Both the position numbers and the translations under genes were made by a program. Below are positions 7,260 to 15,093 of a stretch of 27,500 nucleotides of DNA, in pieces. Origin of the DNA: Symbiodinium natans (taxonomy: Eukaryota; Sar; Dinophyceae; Suessiales; Symbiodiniaceae); NCBI GenBank assembly GCA_905221605.1, contig CAJNDS010001035.1, forward strand, positions 402,501 to 430,000, written 5' to 3'. The notes beneath the pieces are model-generated. The model saw nothing but the letters and a program-made list of their open reading frames with translations, did no database searches and was not told where the DNA came from. The number at the start of each line of letters is the position of its first letter. Within the stretch, counting starts at the first letter, position 1.

Positions 7260-7905
7260 TAGAAATTGTATAGGGTTTGGGTCCCAATAACGTTTTGACC
7301 GAAACGTTTTGAGCGAAAGTTTTGACCGAAACGTTTTGACCGAAACGTTTTGACCGAAACGTTTTATTTTTGGAACCACCTTTTCATTTTTGGGGCTGGG
7401 GCGGGCTGGGGCTGGGGCTGGGGCTGGGGCGGCTGGGGCTGGGGCGGCTGGGGCTGGGGGGGCTGGCTGGGGCTGGGCTGGGACTGGGGCTGCGGCTGCT
7501 GGGGCTGGGGCTGGGGCTGGGGCTGGGGCTGGGGCTGGGGCTGGGGCTGGGGGCTGGGGCTGGGGCTGGGGCTGGGGCTGGGGCTGGGGCTGGGGCTGGG
7601 GCTGCGGCTGGGGCTGGGGCTGGGGCTGGGGCAAGGGCTGCTCCCCTATGCTGGGGCTTGGTTTTCGGTTTTGGGAAGCCAATTTTGGGCTTTGGGACAA
7701 TTTGGGGTTTTGGAAGCCAATTTTGGGCTTTGGGAGGCGATTTGGGCTTTGGTTTGCCGGGGCCCGGGAAGGCCCCAGAGGTTTAAGTAAATTGAACATT
7801 TGGCCTCCCGGCCTCCCGCTTTGGATTTATTTACTTAAACTCTGTTTGTCAGCTGTTTAGACAAATATCTTGGAAAATTCAGATTGATACCACATACAAT
7901 TTCTA
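7260..7905. mobile_element. TIR element copy B (GGGGCT hexanucleotide payload)
   Basis: Ends TAGAAATTGTAT (7260-7271) and ATACAATTTCTA (7894-7905), flanked by TTTA at 7256-7259 and 7906-7909, exactly as in copy A. The head repeats the palindrome TTGGGTCCCAA and carries four to five 14-bp AACGTTTTGACCGA units (7289-7365). The interior is a GGGGCT array and TTTGGGCTTTGGGA-like words instead of copy A's 20-bp minisatellite. The tail hairpin GTTTAAGTAAAT/ATTTACTTAAAC is perfect. No coding capacity is seen; the long Pro/Ala and Gly/Ala frames are hexanucleotide artefacts. Confidence 0.75.
7392..7632 (+). repeat. Hexanucleotide array (GGGGCT)
   Basis: About 40 units of GGGGCT with sparse interruptions (GCGGCT, GGGACT). 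It is strongly G-quadruplex prone and forms the interior of TIR element B. Confidence 0.95.
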
Positions 7906-7920
7906 TTTATTTTGTCTTGA

Positions 7921-8026
7921 GGGTTTAGGGTTTAGGGTTTAGGGTTTAGGGTTTAGGGTTTAGGGTTTAGGGTTTAGGGTTTAGGGTTTAGGGTTTAGGG
8001 TTTAGGGTTTAGGATTTAGGATTGAG
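7921..8026 (+). repeat. Telomeric array after element B
   Basis: Perfect TTTAGGG units decaying to ATTTAGG at the right end. Confidence 0.95.
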
Positions 8027-8514
8027 GGAGCCCAAGCCCTGAACCCCAAACCCCCAAACTCTATCCACAAGTACATCAAGCGGACCGGGGGGGGGGGGGG
8101 AGGGAGGGAGGGAGGGCGTCTTTTTTTGGGATGCGAAGCTTGATGGCGCTTTGGGCTTTGGCTTCAGGCTCAGGGGCCCAGACAATGTAGACAGAACGAA
8201 GAAGCTCAGCCACAAAAACAGCACAAAATCTCAATGCTTGGCCAGGCTTAAACCCGAAACCCCAAACCCTAGGCCCTACAACCTAAATCCTAAACCCTAC
8301 AAACCTTCAAACCCTAAGGCCGACTGACGCCTAAACCCTAAGCCCTAAACCCGAAACCCTAGACCCTAAACCCTAGACCCTGAACCCTACACCCTTGCCC
8401 TGACCCCTAAACCCTCACAGCGCTCACGTCTAGGCCCCGGCCGTGGCTCCCAATGGGATCGCGGCTCCTGATCTCTAACCTACCTTGGGTACGGCTTCGG
8501 GCCTGAGATTTGAG
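8027..8514 (-). repeat. Spacer with poly-G run, then degenerate CCCTAAA DNA
   Basis: G14 followed by four GGGA units lies at 8087-8116. From about 8250 to 8420 degenerate C-rich telomeric words (CCCTAAA, CCCTAGA, CCCTACA) dominate. The segment 8421-8514 is unique, GC-rich and without a recognised gene. Confidence 0.82.
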
Positions 8515-8612
8515 ATTTAGGGTTTAGGGTTTAGGGTTTAGGATTTGGGGCTTAGGGTTTAGGGTTTAGGATTTGGGGTTTAGGGTTTGGGGACTAGGGT
8601 GCAGGGTTTGGG
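8515..8612 (+). repeat. Degenerate telomeric array
   Basis: TTTAGGG with ATTTAGG, TTTGGGG and CTTAGGG variants. It is followed by a 125-bp unique spacer (8613-8737) with no recognised gene. Confidence 0.88.
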
Positions 8613-8737
8613 GGGTGCCCAGATGAGCGGATCTGGCTCTCAAGAACAGCTTGTATGTGGGGTGGGATGATGATCTTAGGGTTTCAGCTTTTTCCAGCAT
8701 CTAGGCCTTGAGCACCTCAAGAACGGGGCTTTTGCTC

Positions 8738-9110
8738 TAAACCCTAAACGCTGAACCCTAAGCCCTAAACGGGCAAGGGTTGAGCACACTGCGATCGGTA
8801 AATTCAGTGCAATGAGCCGACCGTAATATTCCAGAAGCGTCTGAGGCTCCACAAACAGAAGAAAAGCAAAGCCCCAAAGACGTCAGATGCTTACCTGAAT
8901 CCTAAACTCTAAATCCTACACCCCGATACACACCCCTAAACCCCACAACCCTAAACCCTAAACCCTGCACCCCTAAAACCCTACAACCCTACAACCCTAC
9001 AACCCTACAACCCTACAACCCTACAACCCTACAACCCTAAAACCCTAGAACCCTACAACCCTACAACCCTACAACCCTACAACCCCACAACCCCACAACC
9101 CTAAAACCCC
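8738..9110 (-). repeat. C-rich telomeric DNA with 8-bp CCCTACAA block
   Basis: Short CCCTAAA words (8738-8775), a unique spacer (8776-8895), then degenerate units that settle into a block of about a dozen 8-bp CCCTACAA units (8978-9104) with a few ACCCTAAA and ACCCCACA variants. The unit is one base longer than the telomere heptamer. Confidence 0.9.
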
Positions 9111-9130
9111 TGGTTTAGAGCTTGGGGGTT

Positions 9131-9173
9131 TGGGTGTTTAAGGGTTTAGGGTTTAGGGTTTAGGGCTTAGGGT
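9131..9173 (+). repeat. Short telomeric array
   Basis: About five TTTAGGG-type units between unique islands. Confidence 0.9.
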
Positions 9174-9260
9174 TCTCCGGCGCCTGGCACGCTGCAAAGC
9201 CTCGCCGTCGTCACCGGCCTTGTGCACGGCTTGAACCACAGAGTTCACCTGGGTGCAGGT
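9174..9260 (-). pseudogene. Coding-like island, unidentified fragment
   Basis: A minus frame of 29 codons is open across the whole island and includes VNSVVQAVHKAGDDGEALQR. Twenty-two of 29 codons end in G or C. It is charged and looks helical. No family is recognised; chance is possible. Confidence 0.22.
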
Positions 9261-9275
9261 GCAGGGGGTTCAGGG

Positions 9276-9492
9276 CGTTTAGGGTTTAGGGTTTAGGGTC
9301 TGGGGTTTAGGGCTTAGGGTTTAGGGTTTAAGGTTTAGGGTTTAGGGATATTTAGGGTTTAGGGTTTAAGGTCTAGGGTTTAGGGTTTAGGGTTTAGGGT
9401 TTAGGGTTTAGGGATATTTAGGGTTTAAGGTTTAGGGTTTAGGGTTTAGGGTTTAGGGTTTAGGGTTTAGGGTTTAGGGTTTAGGGTTTAGG
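9276..9492 (+). repeat. Telomeric array with duplicated GATATTTAGGG interruption
   Basis: TTTAGGG units carrying the same interruption (AGGGATATTTAGGG) at about 9345 and 9407, which points to an internal duplication of roughly 60 bp. Some units are TTTAAGG. Confidence 0.93.
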
Positions 9493-9648
9493 GGGGTTCC
9501 CAGAATCAGGGTGCCGGGTTGAGAGTTTAGGGCTTAGGGTTTTGGGGTTTTAAGGGTCTTAGGGTTTTTGGTTTCTGGCTTAGGGCCGGCCAACAGGCAG
9601 GGGCCTCAATCCCAGCTTGCCGGGCTGTGAAGAACCCTGAACACTAAG

Positions 9649-9676
9649 CCCCAAACCCTGTTTTTAGGGTTTGGGG
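9649..9676. repeat. Palindromic C-to-G strand junction
   Basis: CCCCAAACCCT and AGGGTTTGGGG, 11 bp each and perfectly complementary, are separated by GTTTTT. The hairpin sits exactly where array polarity changes from CCCTAAA to TTTAGGG. Confidence 0.85.
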
Positions 9677-9745
9677 TTTAGGGTTTAGGGTTTAGGGTTT
9701 AGGGTTTAGGGTTTAGGGTTTAGGGTTTAGGGTTTAGGGTTTAGG
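9664..9745 (+). repeat. Telomeric array
   Basis: TTTAGGG units starting inside the palindromic junction. The unique spacer 9493-9648 on its left has only scattered telomeric words. Confidence 0.94.
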
Positions 9746-9831
9746 ACATGTCCATTCAGGGTCTTAGTCCTGCTTAGGTGTCCGGCAGAGTGCTCTTCCG
9801 CAAGTAACACAGATCCCAAAGCCTCTCAAAA

Positions 9832-9892
9832 CCCTAAACCCTAACCCCTACAGCCTGCACCCTAAACCCTAATCCTAAACCCTAAACTCCTT
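9832..9892 (-). repeat. Short CCCTAAA array
   Basis: Degenerate CCCTAAA and CCCTAC units after an 85-bp unique spacer. Confidence 0.87.
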
Positions 9893-10309
9893 TATTGCCT
9901 TCGTTTGGGGATGGTTTCCGAAAATGGCAGTACGCTGTTTTGGTAGGTTCCTATAATGAGGACTATCCTATTTGGGGGGGGGGGGGGGGCAGACTAGGGG
10001 AAACCACTTTGATAGGACATACCCAGTGGCAGTTGCAGGAAGTTCCTAGGTAGGGTTTAGGGTGAACATGTAAGGGTATCAGGGGCTACTTGTAGAAGGA
10101 AGATGTATTTTTGGGCTCCAGACAATTGTAAAGGGTACAAAGTTGCCCAGATCTTGCAAAAACCCCTTAATTAAGGAATATACCTTAATTTATACTAAGG
10201 ATCCTTATTCTGAAATAAGGGGTTTTGGAAGATCTGGGTGGGTGAGGGTGGCTCCTATTTTCGAGGTCCTTTTGTCGGGGAGTACGAGCCCTCAAATCCT
10301 GGCTGGGTA
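9893..10309. other. Unique island with G16 run and palindrome cluster
   Basis: About 415 bp with no recognised gene. A run of 16 G lies at 9974-9989. Arms 10146-10172 and 10213-10238 form an imperfect inverted repeat (CCCAGATCTT...CCCCTTA against TAAGGGG...AAGATCTGGG). Between them lie two more palindromes, AATTAAGG/CCTTAATT and TAAGGATCCTTA. The nesting suggests a small hairpin element or a cruciform-prone site. Confidence 0.75.
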
Positions 10310-10437
10310 TGAACCCTAAACCCCTTAACCCCAACCTCTTTGAACTGTAAACCCTGAACCCCCAAACCCCTAAGCCCTTGGAGCCCTAAACCCTAAACCC
10401 TAAACCCTAAACCCTAAACCCTAAACCCTAAACCCTA
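10310..10437 (-). repeat. CCCTAAA array
   Basis: Degenerate words to about 10385, then eight perfect CCCTAAA units running into a coding-like island. Confidence 0.94.
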
Positions 10438-10438
10438 A

Positions 10439-10531
10439 ATGCAGCAAGGGATCTATTGGCACATGCTCGGCCGCATGCGTGATGAAACCATTCGGGCCGA
10501 TGGGGTCCGCCTGAACACCGGCTTGGGCTAG
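10439..10531 (+). pseudogene. Coding-like island, 30-codon frame
   Basis: ATG at 10439 overlaps the end of the CCCTAAA array. The frame reads MQQGIYWHMLGRMRDE, contains IRADGVRLNTG, and stops at the next array. Twenty-three of 30 codons end in G or C. It fills the island exactly and looks protein-like, but no family is recognised. Confidence 0.25.
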
Positions 10532-10533
10532 CA

Positions 10534-10612
10534 GGGTTTAGGGCTTAGGGTTTAGGGTTTAGGGTTTAGGGTTTAGGGTTTAGGGTTTAGGGTTTAGGGT
10601 TTAGGGTTTAGA
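10534..10612 (+). repeat. Telomeric array
   Basis: TTTAGGG units separating two coding-like islands of opposite strand; the local polarity also flips here relative to 10310-10437. Confidence 0.95.
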
Positions 10613-10720
10613 GTATATTGGGTGTCGCGCCTGCCGCGCACGCTCCAGCGCAGTCTCGTTGCCCAAGTATTCGTGCATCGCCTCCCCAACCCGCGCGGTC
10701 TGTGGAAGGACCCGAGCTTC
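10613..10720 (-). pseudogene. Coding-like island, unidentified fragment
   Basis: A minus frame of 36 codons includes ARVGEAMHEYLGNETALERA. Twenty-five of 36 codons end in G or C. It faces the plus-strand fragment at 10439-10531 across one telomeric array, so the two are not exons of one gene. No family is recognised. Confidence 0.22.
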
Positions 10721-11260
10721 TAAGGGTAGTTACATAGTTTCCTTCATATGGGCCCTTAAATGGGGACCCCTTCTATACCCCATCTATATATCCTAAAACA
10801 AACCTAAGGGCGCATACTTCCCCCTTATGAGCTCTTTGAACCAAAGAACCTACAAAAAACCCAAAGAAAGGAACCAAAGCCTAAACCCCACCCTGACCAC
10901 TCTACGCCACAAACGCGCAGATGCGCTGTGTGTCATGCGGGCGGGTGTGCCAAGACAACTGGCTCCGCCTCTGGCAAGAGGTTGGGGGTGTTAAACCCTA
11001 AACCCTAAATTAAGCCAAAACCCTAAACCCTAACAACCCTAAGGGTTCAGGGTTTTTTCGAGTTTAGGGATACCGGTTTAGGGTGTTCATGGTTTAGGGC
11101 TACAGGTTTAGGGTTTTTAGGGCTTTGGGTGGTTCCCGGTCGCCAAAACTACTAAACGAATCGGAACATACCTGAGAACGCGCTTTCTTGTCAAACATAT
11201 TCTCGCCTCAGGTCCTCGCAATCATCCTCATACCCCTGCTCAGAGTGAATCGCGTTTAGG
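10721..11260. other. Mixed island: AT-rich spacer, coding-like patch, short telomeric words
   Basis: 10721-10890 is AT-richer unique DNA. 10903-10986 (plus) is open for 28 codons and includes MRCVSCGRVCQDNW, with a CxxC pair; 22 of 28 codons end in G or C, but no domain is complete. About 10990-11120 holds CCCTAAA then TTTAGGG words meeting at AACCCTAAGGGTT. 11121-11260 is unique without a recognised gene. Confidence 0.5.
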
Positions 11261-11456
11261 GCTTAGAGTTTAGGGTGGCATATGGGAGTTGACCCCCAAA
11301 TGTAGACCCCAAATAAAACGATTCTCCTAAGGGTGCACCCTTTAGCGCAACCACTGAAGGGGGTGGGACGTAACCCGTAAGCCCGAAGCCCCAAAACCCA
11401 AAGCCTCCAAACCCAAACCCCTGAGCCCAGACCTACGACCCCACAAAGAATAATTC
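11261..11456. other. Unique spacer with 14-bp palindrome
   Basis: Contains the perfect palindrome AAGGGTGCACCCTT at 11329-11342 and scattered C-rich words. A reverse open frame across it is Gly/Leu/Trp-rich in the telomere-like part and is not credible as a gene. Confidence 0.6.
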
Positions 11457-11611
11457 GAGCCTGCAGGCCACCTGGAGACAAAAGGCACATGACGCCCCTA
11501 AACCCTAAACCCTAAACCCTAAACCCGAAACCCGAAACCCTAAACCCTAAACCCTAAACCCTAAACCCCTCACAATCCAGCCTGCAGGCCACTGGAGACA
11601 AAAGGCACATG
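11457..11611 (-). repeat. CCCTAAA array between 33/34-nt direct repeats
   Basis: AGCCTGCAGGCCACCTGGAG onward (11458-11491, ending GGCACATG) recurs at 11579-11611 with one deleted C. Between them lies a C-rich telomeric array (about 11498-11570) with short linkers. Telomeric units thus interrupt a sequence whose break-point region is present on both sides, as a target duplication would be. See the matching case at 19609-19867. Confidence 0.92.
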
Positions 11612-11672
11612 CTCCAAGACAGTGAAAAGCCCTTCCGAGCTGAGCCTCAGGCTTTCGAGAGCCCTCCTTGGG

Positions 11673-11880
11673 GGGTTTAGGGTTTAGGGTTTAGGGTTTA
11701 GGGTGTCGGGTGTAGGGTGTCGGGTTTAGGTTTCGGGTTTAGGGTTTAGGGTTTGGAGTTGTTTAGGATTTCGGGTTTAGGGTTTAGGTTTTAGGGTTTA
11801 GGGTTCAGGGTTTAAGGGTCCAGGGTTCAGGGCTTAGGGTTTAGGGTTTAGGGCTTAGGGTTTAGGGTTTAGGGCTTAGA
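11673..11880 (+). repeat. Degenerate telomeric array
   Basis: TTTAGGG with GTGTAGGG, TTCGGG, TTCAGGG and CTTAGGG variants. Preceded by a 60-bp unique spacer. Confidence 0.9.
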
Positions 11881-11884
11881 GCCC

Positions 11885-12362
11885 TACACCCTTCAAACCC
11901 ACAGCCTTAAGGGCTTTGAAAAGCAACCCTACAGCCATTCAGCACTGCTAATTACCTGCCTAAACCCTGAAAGCCTGAGCCCTAGAACCCTAAACCCCAA
12001 AACCTTGAACCCTACACCCTAAAAACCCAACCCTAGAAGCCCTTCTGGGTGGCCTTGTTCTATGGGCACCGTGCGGTTTGAACATGGCGTAGAGTCTATG
12101 ACGAAGCCTGGGGGCTTTCATCGAGAATGCCTGGTTAAACCCACAAGCCTACCCGAAACCATACACCATAACACCTGCAACCCTAAAACCCGAATCCCTA
12201 AACCCGAAAACCCAAAACCCGAAACACTAAACCCTAAACCCCTAAACCCTAAACCCTAAACCCTAAACCCTAAACCCTAAACCCTAAACCCTAAACCCTA
12301 TAAACCCTAAACCCTAAACCCTAAACCCTAAACCCTACACCCTAAACCCTAAACCCAAACCC
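11885..12362 (-). repeat. C-rich telomeric DNA around a small island
   Basis: Degenerate words at 11885-12045, an island at 12046-12140 (open on minus for about 28 codons, with only modest GC3 bias), then a CCCTAAA array at about 12178-12362 that is nearly perfect from 12235. Pro/Asn/Lys-rich forward frames arise from the array. Confidence 0.88.
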
Positions 12363-12608
12363 GAAACTCTGAAGCCCTCATGGGCTTCCGTAGCTCGACA
12401 AGGAACCTTAAACCTCAGAGCTGCTGGAACTCTGCCCTGTACATTGCGATCCACCCTAGACAGGTTTTAAGGGTTTAGGATTTAGGGAAACTATTCCCGG
12501 TTAAGGTGCCGGGAAGGTTTCAAGGAGTTTCCAGGAGCTTCGAGGAAAGTTACAAGTTTCGAGAAGTTGCTTTTTCACTTTTGAGTAATTTCAAGTTCCA
12601 TGGCGGTT
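12363..12608. other. Unique spacer
   Basis: About 245 bp with one telomeric word cluster near 12470 and a weakly repetitive stretch (GGAGTTTC, GGAGCTTCGAGG) near 12520-12570. No gene recognised. Confidence 0.55.
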
Positions 12609-12712
12609 GAGGGTTTAGGGTTTAGGGTTTAGGCCCCCTAAACCCTAAACCGTAAACCCTAACCCCTAAACCCTAAACCCTAAACCCTAATTCCTAAACC
12701 CTAAACCCGAAC
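12609..12712. repeat. Head-to-head telomeric junction
   Basis: A short TTTAGGG array (12609-12633) meets a CCCTAAA array (12637-12712) at TTTAGGCCCCCTAAACCC with no intervening unique DNA. This is the polarity expected at an end-to-end telomere fusion. The left arm is only about four units and the right arm has variants (CCGTAAA, TTCCTAAA). Confidence 0.88.
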
Positions 12713-12728
12713 ATGTCCCCAAAAGGCT

Positions 12729-12839
12729 CAGAAGATGCCCCAAAGTCCAGCCCCAACACTCTCGACCGAGAGGCAGGTTTTCGTCGCCGCCCTCGCTGTC
12801 CTGGAAGCCATAAAGCCCCGGATGCCCGAAGCCTTAAGC
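12729..12839 (+). pseudogene. Coding-like island, 37-codon frame
   Basis: A plus frame open across the island contains STERQVFVAALAVLEAIKPR, helical in character. Twenty-six of 37 codons end in G or C. It is bounded on both sides by CCCTAAA arrays. No family recognised. Confidence 0.25.
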
Positions 12840-12910
12840 CCTAAACCCTTAACCCTAAACCCTAAACCCTAAACCCTAAACCCTAAACCCTAAACCCTAA
12901 ACCCTAAAGG
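12833..12910 (-). repeat. CCCTAAA array
   Basis: About ten near-perfect units following the coding-like island. Confidence 0.95.
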
Positions 12911-13004
12911 CACCCTGAACCCCAATTAAATCCTACACACTGAACCACCCTGGGGAGGTTTGGGGACCCCAACCCTAAACCCTAAATTCTAAACCCTGTC
13001 TTCT

Positions 13005-13115
13005 CTTGGCTGCACTCAGGAGGGTAGCTATAAATTAAACTTTTAGCTGCCTTAATAAGAAACCCAATAAACCCAAAAAGGTAAGGATCTAAAGTTACAG
13101 TAAAGTACCACAAAG
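13005..13115 (+). repeat. Dispersed repeat, copy 2 (about 111 bp)
   Basis: Same orientation and length as 6336-6448, beginning CTTGGCTGCACTCAGGAGGG. Differences are scattered substitutions and small indels in the A-rich part. Its flanks differ from those of copy 1, which favours dispersal of this unit rather than a larger duplication. Confidence 0.88.
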
Positions 13116-13194
13116 TTCTCATCCTCAACCTGCAGTGAACCATGTACCCTAAACGCGAAGATCTGCGTTGCCAAGAGCCGCAAGAGCTGGTGAG

Positions 13195-13394
13195 GGTTTA
13201 GGGTTTATAGGGTTTCGGGTTTAGGGTTTAGGGTTTAGGGCTTACCCAGAAGCCGACGTGCTAATTTGAATTTGCCACCAGTTTGCCACCAGCAAAAGAG
13301 CTCCAACGAACCCAACTGAATTGGGGTTTGGGGTTTAGGCTTTAGGGTTTTGGGTTTTGGGTTTAGGGTTTAGGGTTTAGGGTTTAGGGTTTAG
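13195..13394 (+). repeat. Telomeric arrays around a short spacer
   Basis: TTTAGGG at 13195-13240 and 13321-13394, separated by 80 bp of unique DNA with the tandem TTTGCCACCAG pair near 13270. Confidence 0.9.
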
Positions 13395-13456
13395 GGTAAA
13401 GGGTAAAGGGTAAAGGGTAAAGGGTAAAGGGTAAAGGGTAAAGGGTAAAGGGTAAA
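13394..13456 (+). repeat. Nine perfect GGGTAAA units
   Basis: The TTTAGGG array changes abruptly to GGGTAAA, which is kept without error for nine units and then ends at ACCCTACAACCC. The unit keeps heptamer length and the G run but carries AAA for TTA. Confidence 0.97.
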
Positions 13457-13717
13457 ACCCTACAACCCTCAGGCCTCACGCCCTTCGAAGCCCGAAAAAT
13501 CCCTCACTTAAAGCCAAGCCATCGTGGGGCGGCAAGACCCTGAAACCTAAACCCCAAACCCCAAATCCTAAGCCCTAGATAGGGAGGTCTGGAAGATCTG
13601 GAAACCCCTAAACCCTGAACCCTAAACCCTAAACCCTAAACCCCTATGAAGACAAGCTTCCCTGTGACAGCGGTGCGATGTTTCGCCTCTCAGCGCGTGG
13701 GGAAACCTGGGAGAGAT
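13457..13717 (-). other. Islands with scattered CCCTAAA words
   Basis: Short C-rich words near 13457, 13545 and 13600-13640 separated by unique DNA. A plus frame near 13655-13715 is open for about 22 codons but has no recognised similarity. Confidence 0.6.
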
Positions 13718-13893
13718 GATTTGGGGTTTAGGGTTTAGGGTTCAGGGTTCAGGGTTTAGGGTTTGGGGTTTAGGGTTTAGGGTTTAGGGTTTAGGGTTTA
13801 GGGTTTAGGGTTTGGGGTTTAGGGTTTAGGGTTTAGGGTTTAGGGTTTAGGGTTTAGGGTTTAGGGTTTAGGGTTTAGCGTTTAGGGTTTAGG
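13718..13893 (+). repeat. Telomeric array
   Basis: About 24 units, mostly perfect, with two TTCAGGG and three TTTGGGG variants. It is followed by a GC-rich unique island (13894-14006) with no recognised gene. Confidence 0.95.
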
Positions 13894-14006
13894 GCTTTAA
13901 AACTCGCAAGAGGGTTCAGGCCCTTCTTAAAACGGATCTTAGCACGGCACCGGGAAAAACCCCACGTTTGGGAGAAAACCCTGTGCCGCGGGAACAGCGC
14001 GACCCG

Positions 14007-14110
14007 AGGGTTTGGGGTTTAGGGTTTCGGGTTTAGGGTTTAGGGTTTAGGGTTTAGGGTTTAGGGTTTAGGGTTTAGGGTTTAGGGTTTAGGGTTTAGG
14101 GTTTAGGATT
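14007..14110 (+). repeat. Telomeric array
   Basis: About 14 units, nearly perfect after the first three. Confidence 0.95.
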
Positions 14111-14474
14111 CTCGGGCTTAAGGCTCAGGGTTAGCTAGGGCTTTTGAAGCCTCTGCTTGGAATTCCCTGCAAGACTTGAACCAGTGAGGCGCACACACGA
14201 AACCAAACCCGACGCATACTTGGAGAGCACTCCCCACGCCCTGAATGCCAAAGTACTTCAACGTTAGCACATTCAAGGCCCACAACCCTAAACCCTAAAC
14301 AAAAGGCTAGTTGCGTCCTTTTGGGTGGGTTGGTTTAGGGAATAAAGAGGTTCTTCTTGGGTTCAGGGTTTCTTGCGAACTCGGGGTTTCCGCCTAAAGG
14401 ACGCCCAAGTTCAATCCTATTTGATTTGTGGCGTTGTGAGGGTTGTTGGGGCTTTGAAGGTGTTTAAGGTTGTT
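14111..14474. other. Unique island
   Basis: About 360 bp. A plus frame near 14205-14265 reads PDAYLESTPHALNAKVLQR before a stop, and two CCCTAAA words lie at 14284-14298. No identifiable gene. Confidence 0.5.
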
Positions 14475-14567
14475 TGGGGTTTAGGGTTTAGGGTTTAGGG
14501 TTTAGGGTTTAGGGTTTAGGGTTTAGGGTTTAGGGTTTAGGGTTTAGGGTTTAGGGTTTAGGGTTTT
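14475..14567 (+). repeat. Telomeric array
   Basis: About 13 perfect TTTAGGG units. Confidence 0.96.
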
Positions 14568-14679
14568 CAGGGTCCGGGGTCTAGGCTCTCAGTTTCATCT
14601 TCTCATAGGCTGTACACCCAAATAGTCCAGGCTTCATATCCTCAAAGCCTCAACCATCTTTCTTGGCCTCTTGTTAATC

Positions 14680-15093
14680 TGGACCCCAAGCCCTAAACCT
14701 TAAACCCTAAACCCTAAAACCTAAACCCTAAACCCTAAACCCCAAACCCCAAGCCCTAAACCTTAAGCCCTGGCCCAGGCACAACGACTCGAGCGCCAAG
14801 GCATCCAAGGAATCTAGGCCCGCCATGGCGCCTGGGTTTTCCATAGCTTTGGCGTGGCAAGGGGTCTTGGGTTTAGACTCGAAACCCTAAAGCCCCCCAA
14901 ACCCTAAACCCTAAACCCCGAAACCCTAAACCCTAAACCCTGACCCCAAACCCTAAACCCTAAACCCTAAACCCTAAACCCTAAACCCTAAACCCTAAAC
15001 CCTAAACCCTAAACCCTAAACCCTAAACCCTAAACCCTAAACCCTAAACCCTAAACCCCGACCCCTAACCCCAAAACCCTAAACCCCAAACCA
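14680..15093 (-). repeat. CCCTAAA arrays, including the longest C-strand array
   Basis: A short array at 14680-14775, a 105-bp unique spacer, then 14881-15093 with about twenty consecutive perfect CCCTAAA units near 14950-15055. Polarity is opposite to the array at 14475-14567. Confidence 0.95.

Noticed and set aside
7350-7799. GGGGCC-type disease-like hexanucleotide expansion
   Set aside because: The unit is GGGGCT, not GGGGCC, and lies inside a mobile-element-like structure; only the quadruplex potential is comparable.
7257-7860. Pro/Gln, Pro/Ala and Gly/Leu/Trp frames over the GGGGCT array
   Set aside because: Open in most frames on both strands and composed only of hexanucleotide translations.
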